From NCBI GenBank assembly GCA_030655135.1, contig JAURWC010000081.1, positions 248,001 to 312,000 of the forward strand: a stretch of DNA of 64,000 bases, read 5' to 3'. Position numbers and translations under genes: made by a program. Position 1 is the first letter of the stretch. The number at the start of each line of letters is the position of its first letter. This stretch comes from Hyphomicrobiaceae bacterium. Its GTDB lineage: Bacteria; Pseudomonadota; Alphaproteobacteria; Rhizobiales; Hyphomicrobiaceae. The notes below the pieces were generated by a model. The model worked only from the letters and a program-made list of their open reading frames with translations. It did no database searches and had not been told where the DNA came from. Shown here one piece after another: positions 1 through 7,588 of the stretch.

Positions 1-667
1 TTTGCCCGCCGGCCGGTCCGCGCTCGGTGAGGCTATCGGTGCTGTTGCTCAGCGTTTCCGCAGGTTGTTGCGGCTCGGCGTTATCGACGGTGCGCTGCTC
101 GCGGTCCGCGCGCCTGACGCCTCGATCGCGCGGATCAGCGCGCGCGGACAGGCTCGCGGTCGGGATCTGGCTGCTGGCTCCTGGGGCCGCCATCATGGCG
201 AGCTTAGCTTCCTTGGTGGGCAGCATTTCGGCTGACGTCATGAACTTGCGCGAGTCTTCGGCGCCGCGCGGAGCCCAGCGCCCGGCTTCGACGCAGTAGA
301 CCGGCACCTCGATCTTCTTGGACTTCGCGGGCAGCACGAAAGACGCGGTGACGACGCGATCCTGCTTGCCGCCTTTGACGATGTCGCCGGCGTGGACGAA
401 CACCTCTTCACGGCCCTTGTTCTCGACGACGAGCTGGCTGACCGTGTCGGTCTCGTGGACTTCGACGAAGCCTTTGGCCAGTGCCTCCTCCAGCGTCAGC
501 GGCACGGGGCCGTCCGCGCTTTTTCCGTGGATGAAATAGATGCTCAAATTCTCGTGGGTGTGCGGGCCACTGACTTTGGACGGATCGTCGGCGCGGGCCG
601 CAGGGGCGAAGGCGAAGCCAAACAGCGGGGCGATAGCGAGGACGTGCAGAATGGATTGACGCAACAT
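1..667 (-). CDS. Exported ARPP-1 (DUF6569) domain protein, C-terminus cut by window edge
   Basis: The frame opens with ATG at 667 and runs without a stop to base 1, so the end lies outside the window. A GAGG ribosome site sits about 8 bases upstream of the ATG. The first 26 residues look like a signal peptide (hydrophobic AIAPLFGFAFAP, then ARA-DD), so the product is probably periplasmic. The next part matches my memory of the ARPP-1 domain: LTLEEALAKGFVEV, then VENKG, then AGDIVKGGKQDR. Residues beyond about 160 are low complexity, rich in Ala, Ser, Arg and Gln. ARPP-1 was named for its association with ARG and rhodanese-phosphatase proteins; its biochemical role is unknown. The family call is from motif memory and would be confirmed by a Pfam search. 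Confidence 0.72.
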   Translation of the reverse strand, partial: MLRQSILHVLAIAPLFGFAFAPAARADDPSKVSGPHTHENLSIYFIHGKSADGPVPLTLEEALAKGFVEVHETDTVSQLVVENKGREEVFVHAGDIVKGGKQDRVVTASFVLPAKSKKIEVPVYCVEAGRWAPRGAEDSRKFMTSAEMLPTKEAKLAMMAAPGASSQIPTASLSARADPRDRGVRRADREQRTVDNAEPQQPAETLSNSTDSLTERGPAGGQ

Positions 668-772
668 GATGAAACCTCACAACGATCAAAGTTCATTTTC
701 TGCATTGAGAACAGCGGTTTCGTAGCCTGTCTTTGCGGCTCAAGCGCGGGCGCGCGGCGGCGCTTTTCCGGC

Positions 773-876
773 CCCCGTTGCCTCAGTGACGGCTTTTCGG
801 CGGCGAATGCTGCCAAAGCCGCAGTTCCGCCGCGAACGGCTTGACGGGCGGCGCAGATGTCACTGAGGCAGTGGGG
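773..876. repeat. Long inverted repeat upstream of parE
   Basis: TGCCTCAGTGAC at 779-790 is the exact inverse complement of GTCACTGAGGCA at 859-870. Outside the arms, two wobble pairs and four C-G pairs (773-776 with 873-876) extend the stem to about 18 pairs, enclosing 68 bases. It fills most of the 668-1016 gap between the divergent ARPP-1 gene and parE. Nothing else was recognised in that gap. Function unknown; it could be a cruciform, a transcript structure or the remnant of a small inverted-repeat element. Confidence 0.6.
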
Positions 877-1016
877 CCGCTTGCATTGCCCACCCCCTCA
901 TGCGACCTGATTGGCCTTACGATTTGAGATTCGCCAGCGCGTCCCCCGTTGTGCGTTTCGTGCTGAGCGGACTGCCGCTCCCGGCAAGATTCACGCCCGC
1001 ACGGACGGAACAGCGC

Positions 1017-3029
1017 ATGGCCCAGATCGACGACCTTTTCTCCGGATTAGAGACCGATATGACGGACAAGACGGCCCGCGCGCGCAAGACCATCGATGCC
1101 TCCGACAGCTACACAGCCGCTGACATTGAGGTGCTCGAAGGCCTGGAGCCCGTGCGCCGGCGGCCCGGCATGTATATCGGCGGCACCGACGAAAAGGCGA
1201 TGCATCACTTGTTCGCCGAGGTGATCGATAACTCGATGGACGAGGCAGTGGCCGGGCATGCGACCTTCATCGAAGTGCGGCTTGACGCGGACGGTTTCCT
1301 CATGGTGGCCGACAACGGCCGCGGCATTCCCGTCGACGCGCATCCCAAGTTCAAGACGCAGTCGGCGCTCGAAGTCATCATGACGACGCTGCACTCGGGC
1401 GGCAAATTCGACGGCAAGGCGTACAACACGTCCGGCGGCCTGCACGGCGTCGGCGTGTCGGTCGTGAATGCGCTGTCGGAACTGCTCGAAGTGGAAGTGG
1501 CGCGCGGCCAGCAGCTGTATCGCATGGTGTTCTCGCGCGGCACGCCGCAGACGAAATTGGAGAAGCTCGGTTCGATCATGAACCGGCGCGGCACGCGCAT
1601 CCGCTTCAAGCCGGACGAGGCGATCTTCGGCAAAGGCGCGGCGTTCAAGCCGGCCCGGCTGCTGAAGATGGCGCGCTCGAAGGCCTACCTGTTCGGCGGC
1701 GTGGAAATCCGCTGGAGCTGCGCTCCGGACCTGATCAAGGACGATACGCCGGCCGAGGCTGTGTTCCACTTCCCGGGCGGCTTGAAGGACTACCTGCTGG
1801 CGACGATCGACGGGCAGACGCTGGTGACGAAAGAGATCTTCACCGGGCGCGTCGAGAAGCCGAACGGGCATGGCTCAGTCGAATGGGCGGTGGGCTGGAT
1901 CTCGGACGAAGACGGCTTCTCCTCGTCCTATTGCAACACGATCCCAACGCCCGAGGGGGGCACGCACGAGGCCGGGTTACGGCAGGCGCTGTACAAGGGC
2001 CTGCGCGCCTACGGCGAGCTGACGGGCAACAAGAAGGCCATCCAAGTCACGGCAGACGACGTCATGGGTACGGCGGCCTCGATGTTGTCGGTGTTCATCC
2101 GCGAGCCGGAGTTCCAAGGCCAGACCAAGGACAAGCTGGCGACGCAGGAAGCGACGCGCATCGTCGAGAACACCGTGCGCGATGCGTTCGATCATTTTCT
2201 CGCCGACAGCCCGCAGCAGGCCACCAAGCTGCTGGACTGGTCGATCGAGCAGGCGGAAGAACGCCTGAAGCGACGTCGCGAAAAGGAAGTCGGCCGCCAG
2301 TCGGCAACGCGCAAGCTGCGGCTGCCAGGCAAGCTGGCGGACTGCTCGATCCAGCAGGCGGGCGGCACGGAGATCTTCATCGTCGAAGGCGACAGCGCCG
2401 GCGGTTCGGCCAAGAGCGCGCGCGATCGCGAGACGCAGGCCATCCTGCCGCTACGCGGCAAGATCCTCAACGTGGCGAATGCGTCGTCGGCGAAGCTGGC
2501 GCAGAACCAGCTGCTTTCCGATCTGATCCAGGCGCTTGGCGTGGGGACCGGTGCGAAGTATCGCGACGAGGACCTGCGCTACGAGCGCGTGATCGTGATG
2601 ACCGACGCCGACGTCGACGGTGCGCATATCGCCTCGCTGCTGATCACGTTCTTCTACCAGGAGATGCCGGAGCTGATCGAGAACGGCCACCTATTCCTCG
2701 CTGTGCCGCCGCTCTACAAGATCACGCAGGGTGCGAAATCGTTCTATGCGCGCGATGAAAAACACCGCGACCAGCTGATCGCTGCCGAGTTCAAGGCGAA
2801 CCAGAAGATTGAGATTAACCGCTTCAAGGGCCTGGGCGAGATGAATGCCGCCCAGCTTAAGGAAACAACGATGGATCCGAAGAAGCGCACGCTGCTGCAG
2901 GTTGAAGTGGCCGAAGGCGACAAGGCCATGGTGACTGATGCAGTCAATGCGCTGATGGGATCGAAGCCGGAAGCGCGCTTCCGCTTCATCCAGGATCGCG
3001 CGGCGTTCGCCAAGGACCTCGATATCTAG
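1017..3029 (+). CDS. parE: DNA topoisomerase IV subunit B
   Basis: ParE is the ATPase subunit of topoisomerase IV, which unlinks daughter chromosomes together with ParC. The GHKL ATPase fold is clear: EVIDNSMDEA, then DNGRGIPVD, then GGLHGVGVSVVNAL. The Toprim motifs EGDSAGG and DADVDGAH follow in the C-terminal half. Length from this ATG is 670 residues, normal for alphaproteobacterial ParE. The frame stays open upstream to an ATG at 900, but that extension does not resemble the family; MAQIDDLFSG at 1017 looks like a usual N-terminus. GyrB is the close paralogue. I favour ParE because the C-terminal half lacks the insert typical of proteobacterial GyrB and the start resembles rhizobial ParE. 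Confidence 0.93.
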   Translation: MAQIDDLFSGLETDMTDKTARARKTIDASDSYTAADIEVLEGLEPVRRRPGMYIGGTDEKAMHHLFAEVIDNSMDEAVAGHATFIEVRLDADGFLMVADNGRGIPVDAHPKFKTQSALEVIMTTLHSGGKFDGKAYNTSGGLHGVGVSVVNALSELLEVEVARGQQLYRMVFSRGTPQTKLEKLGSIMNRRGTRIRFKPDEAIFGKGAAFKPARLLKMARSKAYLFGGVEIRWSCAPDLIKDDTPAEAVFHFPGGLKDYLLATIDGQTLVTKEIFTGRVEKPNGHGSVEWAVGWISDEDGFSSSYCNTIPTPEGGTHEAGLRQALYKGLRAYGELTGNKKAIQVTADDVMGTAASMLSVFIREPEFQGQTKDKLATQEATRIVENTVRDAFDHFLADSPQQATKLLDWSIEQAEERLKRRREKEVGRQSATRKLRLPGKLADCSIQQAGGTEIFIVEGDSAGGSAKSARDRETQAILPLRGKILNVANASSAKLAQNQLLSDLIQALGVGTGAKYRDEDLRYERVIVMTDADVDGAHIASLLITFFYQEMPELIENGHLFLAVPPLYKITQGAKSFYARDEKHRDQLIAAEFKANQKIEINRFKGLGEMNAAQLKETTMDPKKRTLLQVEVAEGDKAMVTDAVNALMGSKPEARFRFIQDRAAFAKDLDI

Positions 3030-3041
3030 CGTTACCGGAGT

Positions 3042-3980
3042 TTGCCGTTGCGTTACCTTTCCATGCTCGCGGTAGCGATCTTCGGCTTGCCGGCTTTGCT
3101 TGGTTTGCTGGCGCCTTTGGTGCCGCAGCTCGAACTGCCTAACCACTTCCGGCTTTTCTTGTTGCTCGGCGCGATGATGCTCCTGGCGTTCGACGTGTTT
3201 GTTCGTCGTCTGAGGCGGCCTTGGCCGGCGATCGGGCTCGTTGGTCTCAACCTCGCGCTCACGGCGCTGCCGATGACGCTGGCGGCTTTGTCCCCTCCTA
3301 TGCCGCCGGTGAACGGCGAGCCGATGAAACTGGTATCGTTCAATCTGTGGACCAGCGGACGGCACGCCGACATCGTGCGGTTCATCGAAGACGAGGCGCC
3401 GGATGTCGTGATGTTTCAAGAATTGCGCGCGTCACACGTCGCCGAGCTGCTGCCGCGATTGAAGCCGATCTACCGCCACCAGGCCGTGTGCGAGGGATGC
3501 AACATCGCGCTGCTGTCGAAGCTGCCGCTGTCGTCCGTCGATACGTCGGGCACGCTACCGCTGGTCAGTGCGATCTGGACGTCGCCGAAAGGCACGGCAT
3601 ACCGCATCGCAGGGGTCCACCTGCCCTGGCCATTCCTGCCGGAACGGCAAGAGCAAGCGGTCAACAAATTCATCGCCACGATCAACGGCTGGAGCGAACC
3701 GCGCATCATCGCGGGAGACTTCAATCTCACGCCGTGGTCCTGGAAGCTCAATAAGCTCCTTTGGCAAACAGGCCTGAAACGGCACGGCAGCTTCGAACGC
3801 AGTTGGCCAGTGGTCAAACAATTCAAGTCTGCCGGCCCAATCAGCCAGTTGCCGCTGCCTGCGCTGCTGCTGATCGACAACGTATTGGCCTCTCCCGACA
3901 TTACCGCCGACCATTTCGAGACGGGCGAAGATCTCGGGTCCGATCACCTGCCTATCGTTGCGCGCATGACGCTGCCGTAA
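3042..3980 (+). CDS. Membrane-anchored endonuclease/exonuclease/phosphatase family protein
   Basis: The frame starts with TTG at 3042, directly preceded by CCGGAG, and follows parE by 12 bases, so it may be co-transcribed. The first 95 residues hold about three hydrophobic helices. The rest is an EEP-fold phosphodiesterase domain: KLVSFNLW (metal-binding Asn), FQELR (metal-binding Glu), AGDFNLTPWS (catalytic Asp and Asn) and GSDHLPIVA (catalytic His). All key residues are present, so an active Mg-dependent phosphodiesterase facing the periplasm is plausible. The substrate cannot be read from sequence; relatives cleave nucleic acid, phospholipid or sugar phosphates. Confidence 0.85.
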   Translation: MPLRYLSMLAVAIFGLPALLGLLAPLVPQLELPNHFRLFLLLGAMMLLAFDVFVRRLRRPWPAIGLVGLNLALTALPMTLAALSPPMPPVNGEPMKLVSFNLWTSGRHADIVRFIEDEAPDVVMFQELRASHVAELLPRLKPIYRHQAVCEGCNIALLSKLPLSSVDTSGTLPLVSAIWTSPKGTAYRIAGVHLPWPFLPERQEQAVNKFIATINGWSEPRIIAGDFNLTPWSWKLNKLLWQTGLKRHGSFERSWPVVKQFKSAGPISQLPLPALLLIDNVLASPDITADHFETGEDLGSDHLPIVARMTLP

Positions 3981-4183
3981 ACCCGCGTGCTGCACTGCAC
4001 GCAACTTTTGAACAACAGTGATCTCCCCGCGGCGAAGATTCAGATCCGAGTTTCGCGTACACGTACAGTGTAGGCCCTTGTTTCGATTCGATGTGGGAAC
4101 CGGATTTCGCTGGCAAGTTCGACCGGTTTTCGCGGCATCGTTTCCAGCGCCAGGGCTAGGGGAGAAGCGAAGGAGACGATTTC

Positions 4184-4858
4184 ATGAAATTCAAAGCACT
4201 CGGTGCCGAGTTTGTCGGCACGTTCATGCTCATGGCGTCCGTGTTAGGCGCAGCATTCTATTCGTTCGGGGCGCCGGGCGGCGCGGCCGGCATCATCGGC
4301 GTGGCGTTGTCGATCGGTCTGACGGTCATGGCGCTGGCGTATTCGATCGGCCACATCTCCGGCGGGCATTACAATCCGGCAGTGACGCTCGGCCTGGTTG
4401 CCGGCGGCCGCTTCCCGATGGGCGATGCCATCGGCTACATCATCGCGCAGTGCCTCGGCGCCGTCGCCGCATGCGCGGTGTTTACGATCATCGGCAATAC
4501 CGGCACGACGTTCGCCGCCAACGGTTATGACAACCTGTCGATGCTGAAAGCAGGCCTGGTACCCGTATTCGTCATCGAATTCGTGCTGACGGCGTTCTTC
4601 CTGATCGTCATCATGGGCGCAACGCGGGCAACGGCGGCTGCGGGCTTCGCGCCGATAGCCATCGGCCTGACGCTGACGGCGATCCACCTCATGTCGATCC
4701 CGATTTCCAACGCCTCGGTCAACCCAGCGCGCAGCCTTGGTTCAGCGGTGTTTGGCGGCCCCGAAGCCTTGCTGCAGGTTTGGGTGTTCTGGGCCGCACC
4801 TATCCTGGGCGGTGTCGCGGGAGCGCTGATCTATAAGTGGCTCGACGACGAAGCCTGA
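4184..4858 (+). CDS. aqpZ: Aquaporin Z water channel
   Basis: 224 residues with six membrane helices and both half-helix motifs, HYNPAVT and SVNPARSLG. A His in AIHLMS and the Arg after the second NPA fit the narrow selectivity filter of orthodox water channels rather than glycerol facilitators. It sits in the inner membrane and speeds water flow during osmotic change. AAGGAG lies about 7 bases before the ATG. The gene is alone: a 203-base gap precedes it and a strong hairpin terminator follows. A GGAAC with AGTT 15 bases on (4096-4119) was looked at as a stress promoter and set aside because of its spacing. Confidence 0.95.
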   Translation: MKFKALGAEFVGTFMLMASVLGAAFYSFGAPGGAAGIIGVALSIGLTVMALAYSIGHISGGHYNPAVTLGLVAGGRFPMGDAIGYIIAQCLGAVAACAVFTIIGNTGTTFAANGYDNLSMLKAGLVPVFVIEFVLTAFFLIVIMGATRATAAAGFAPIAIGLTLTAIHLMSIPISNASVNPARSLGSAVFGGPEALLQVWVFWAAPILGGVAGALIYKWLDDEA

Positions 4859-4881
4859 TAACGGGACCTATATCAAAATTG

Positions 4882-4917
4882 AGCCGCGGCGCTTTCGGGC
4901 GGCCGCGGCTTTTCTTT
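4882..4917 (+). terminator. Rho-independent terminator of aqpZ
   Basis: AGCCGCGGC at 4882-4890 pairs perfectly with GCCGCGGCT at 4902-4910 over an 11-base loop, followed by TTTCTTT. It begins 24 bases after the aqpZ stop. Confidence 0.88.
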
Positions 4918-5245
4918 GGCTTTACGGGGCCGCAATCAAAGTAAACCACGCGATTTTCATCGTTTATTGGCCAAAAGTGCAGTGTTGCTAACGAAAGCCA
5001 TCCCCAGCATTGCGACAAACTGGGTGAAACCCCTGCATTATCTTGCTTTCGCCACCTACATGTGTCAGCAAGCCTGTGGCTCGAGCGCAGGGGATCGATT
5101 CAATTATCCCATTTTCGAGACCTCGGTTTTTCCGGTTTGGCCCTTTTCAGGCATCCTCTTCCCCCTGCGCTCCACCGAACCGCTGCTAGCGCGCGCCCTC
5201 ATTCGCGTGCCTCAATCTTGGTGGCGGAGGTCTTGAGAACGCTGG
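4918..5245 (+). other. Leader region of the RNA helicase gene
   Basis: No convincing gene lies between the aqpZ terminator and the helicase start. Short open frames here lack coding character. A long untranslated leader would fit a temperature- or RNA-regulated DEAD-box gene, but I see no clear structure that proves it. A GGAGGT at 5226-5231 is 15 bases before the ATG at 5246. Confidence 0.3.
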
Positions 5246-7144
5246 ATGGAGAAGTTTTTTTTGGAAACGAAAACGTTCGCTGAGCTGGGGCTCAGCGCGA
5301 AGGTCCAGGCGGCCGTGGAGGCCTCCGGATACAGCACGCCTACGCCGATACAGGCGTCCGCCATTCCGATCGCGGTAACCGGACAGGATGTGCTAGGAAT
5401 TGCGCAGACGGGTACCGGCAAGACCGCCTCGTTTGTGCTGCCGATGATTACCCGGCTGGAAGTCGGCCGCGCCCGGGCTCGGATGCCCCGCTCGCTTATT
5501 CTTGCGCCAACGCGCGAGCTCGCCGCCCAGGTGGCGCAGAGCTTCGAGAAATACGGCGTCAATCACAAGCTGAACGTCGCCCTGTTGATCGGCGGCGTCT
5601 CGATGGACGAGCAGGTCAAGAAGCTCGACCGTGGTGCGGATGTGCTGATTGCCACCCCCGGCCGGATGCTGGACCATTTTCAACGTGGCCGGCTGATGCT
5701 CATGGGTGTGGAGATCCTCGTTATCGACGAAGCCGACCGCATGCTCGATATGGGCTTCATTCCGGACATCGAGAAGATCTGCAAGCTGCTGCCGCCCAAG
5801 CGTCAGACGCTGTTCTTCTCGGCAACGATGCCGCCGGAAATCACGCGACTGGTGGCGACGTTCCTCACCAACCCGCAGCGCATCGAAGCGACGCGCCCGG
5901 CGACGACGGCAAACACGATCACGCAGCGCTTCCATTTCTGTGCCGAGGGCACCGACTGGGCCAAGCGCGACGCGCTGCGCACGCTGATCCGCGGAGAAGG
6001 CGTTCGCAACGCCATTATCTTCTGCAACCGTAAGGTCGAAGTAGCCATCCTGCTCAAGTCGCTATTGAAGCATGGCTTCAATGCCGGCGCGCTGCACGGC
6101 GACATGGACCAAAAGAGCCGGATGGAGACGCTGGACAAGTTCCGCGCCGGCACGATCACGTTCCTGGCCGCCAGCGACGTGGCGGCACGCGGGCTCGATA
6201 TCCCCGACGTCAGCCACGTTTTCAACTACGACCTGCCGCGCGACAGCGACGACTACGTGCACCGCATCGGCCGCACGGGCCGCGCGGGCAAGGAAGGGTC
6301 TTCGACGTCGCTCGTGACGCGCGAGGATCTCGGCAAATCGCTCAAGGACATCGAGAAGATCATCGGCGGACCAGCCGTATGGATCGGTGAGCCTCCCAGC
6401 GAGGACGACATCGCCAACTCCGGCAAGCGCCGTGGTGGCCGTGGCGGTGCGCGCGGTGGCGCTGAAGCCCGTGGCGGCGGCCGTGAGGGCCGCAGCGGTG
6501 GCGGACGCGATCGTGGCGAGCGCGCTCCTCAACACGGTAGCCGTGGCAGTAACGGCGGCCAGCAGCAGCCGGGTCAGCGGGTTGCGCGAGCCGCGCAGCT
6601 CGATGCGCCAGTTGCCGGCGAGGCGATCGAGGTCAAACCGCAGCAGGATGCCGGCCGTGCAGAACAGCCGCGCGGAGAACGCCCGGAGCGCAGTGCGCGT
6701 CCTGAACGTGCGCCGCGCGGTGAGCGGGGTCCTCGTCCGGAACAGCAGGCCAGCGGCGAGCCACGTGAGGATCGCGGCGAGCGGCCAGCGCGTGGCGGCC
6801 GTGGACCGCGTCCAGAGCGGGCTGAACGCCCCGAGGGCGGCGCCCGGCCGGAGCGCGGTGAGCGGGCAGCACAGCCGCGCAACGGCGAGGGCCGCCGTGA
6901 GCAGCAGCCCCGTCACGCCGAAGGCCGTGACCAGAACGCACGTCACGCCGAAGGCCGTGAGCAGCACCCCCGCCAGGAGCGTGGCGGCGACGACCGTCAG
7001 AACGCCCGGGCACGTCAGCCGGAGCGCGATCGCGACGGCAAGCGTGACGGCGGCAATCGTGACAACGGTGCGGTTGGCTTTGCCGACAACGTTCCAGCCT
7101 TCCTGCGGCGCACCTCGCGCCCGGTGAAGGTCGCGAACGAATAA
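5246..7144 (+). CDS. DEAD-box ATP-dependent RNA helicase with RGG-rich tail
   Basis: An RNA-remodelling ATPase of the RhlE/DeaD type. The core (residues 8-370) has every motif: FAELGL Q-motif region, AQTGTGKT (I), PTRELAAQ (Ia), TPGR (Ib), VIDEADRM (II), SAT (III), and YVHRIGRTGRAG (VI). From about residue 395 to the end is a long basic Arg/Gly/Glu/Gln-rich tail with RGG and RGE repeats, likely disordered and RNA-binding. Such tails extend several bacterial helicases used in ribosome assembly, RNA decay or cold growth. Start choice is open: ATG at 5246 has a distant GGAGGT, while a TTG at 5261 has GGAG 9 bases before it and would trim five residues. Confidence 0.92.
   Translation: MEKFFLETKTFAELGLSAKVQAAVEASGYSTPTPIQASAIPIAVTGQDVLGIAQTGTGKTASFVLPMITRLEVGRARARMPRSLILAPTRELAAQVAQSFEKYGVNHKLNVALLIGGVSMDEQVKKLDRGADVLIATPGRMLDHFQRGRLMLMGVEILVIDEADRMLDMGFIPDIEKICKLLPPKRQTLFFSATMPPEITRLVATFLTNPQRIEATRPATTANTITQRFHFCAEGTDWAKRDALRTLIRGEGVRNAIIFCNRKVEVAILLKSLLKHGFNAGALHGDMDQKSRMETLDKFRAGTITFLAASDVAARGLDIPDVSHVFNYDLPRDSDDYVHRIGRTGRAGKEGSSTSLVTREDLGKSLKDIEKIIGGPAVWIGEPPSEDDIANSGKRRGGRGGARGGAEARGGGREGRSGGGRDRGERAPQHGSRGSNGGQQQPGQRVARAAQLDAPVAGEAIEVKPQQDAGRAEQPRGERPERSARPERAPRGERGPRPEQQASGEPREDRGERPARGGRGPRPERAERPEGGARPERGERAAQPRNGEGRREQQPRHAEGRDQNARHAEGREQHPRQERGGDDRQNARARQPERDRDGKRDGGNRDNGAVGFADNVPAFLRRTSRPVKVANE
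6911..6970 (+). repeat. Two-copy 30-bp tandem repeat in the helicase tail
   Basis: The same 20 bases occur at 6911-6930 and 6941-6960, giving a 30-base period. In frame this encodes HAEGRDQNAR then HAEGREQHPR, showing that the disordered tail grows by short in-frame duplication. Confidence 0.8.
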
Positions 7145-7147
7145 GGA

Positions 7148-7588
7148 TCAGGAGCGCGCGGGTTTCCTGCGCGCTCTTTTCTCTGTCTTCGGCATCGCCG
7201 ATGACGGCGTCTTCTTCTCCTTCGCGACATGTGCTGACTTCCGCTTTGCCTTGGCGGTGGCATCGCGCTTGCTGATGGCAAGTGCGCGGTAGACCCATGC
7301 GCGCAGGTCGTCGGGATCATCGAGCAGACGCTCGGGCGCGCGATAGTAGGAGAAGGTCTGGATGGGGCCGTCCTTGCTCTCGTAGGTGAAGGGCCCCATG
7401 CCCTCGGCTTCGAACGGCGCGCGGCCGGGTTCGTCGGTTTTCAGATAAAGAACGTCCTCGTCGAGGAAGGCGAAGATGAAGCCGTCGCAGTAGACGCCGG
7501 CGCCGCCGAACATGCGGCGCACGGTGATGTGGCCGATGCCGTCCAGCAGTTCCTTCAGGTGTTCGACATAGCCTTCGCTGAGGCTCAC
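7148..7588 (-). CDS. TfoX/Sxy N-terminal-domain protein
   Basis: 146 residues. The front 100 match the TfoX N-terminal domain: MFGGAGVYCDGFIFAFL, YLKTDE, then GPFTYES and a closing helix with DPDDLRAWVYRAL. The tail is Lys/Arg/Ala rich and probably binds nucleic acid or is disordered. In gammaproteobacteria TfoX/Sxy activates competence genes with CRP; alphaproteobacterial proteins with only the N-terminal domain have no fixed role. It starts with GTG inside a GTGA overlap with the caspase gene stop, so it is translated with that operon as its last gene. Confidence 0.82.
   Translation of the reverse strand: MSLSEGYVEHLKELLDGIGHITVRRMFGGAGVYCDGFIFAFLDEDVLYLKTDEPGRAPFEAEGMGPFTYESKDGPIQTFSYYRAPERLLDDPDDLRAWVYRALAISKRDATAKAKRKSAHVAKEKKTPSSAMPKTEKRARRKPARS
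7152..7180 (+). terminator. Rho-independent terminator of the helicase gene
   Basis: GAGCGCGC at 7152-7159 pairs with GCGCGCTC at 7169-7176, followed by TTTT and more pyrimidines. It begins 8 bases after the helicase stop. It also overlaps the last codons of the convergent TfoX-domain gene, so those bases are both coding and terminator. Confidence 0.85.

Noticed and set aside
3985-4008. Hairpin after the EEP-family gene
   Set aside because: Only five outer pairs (GCGTG/CACGC) and a short T-run; too weak to call a terminator.
4096-4119. GGAAC...AGTT as an EcfG promoter for aqpZ
   Set aside because: Spacing is 15 bases and the -10 begins with A; both miss the consensus.
4916-5236. 106-codon frame before the helicase gene
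   Set aside because: No ribosome site and no family likeness; it overlaps the aqpZ terminator.
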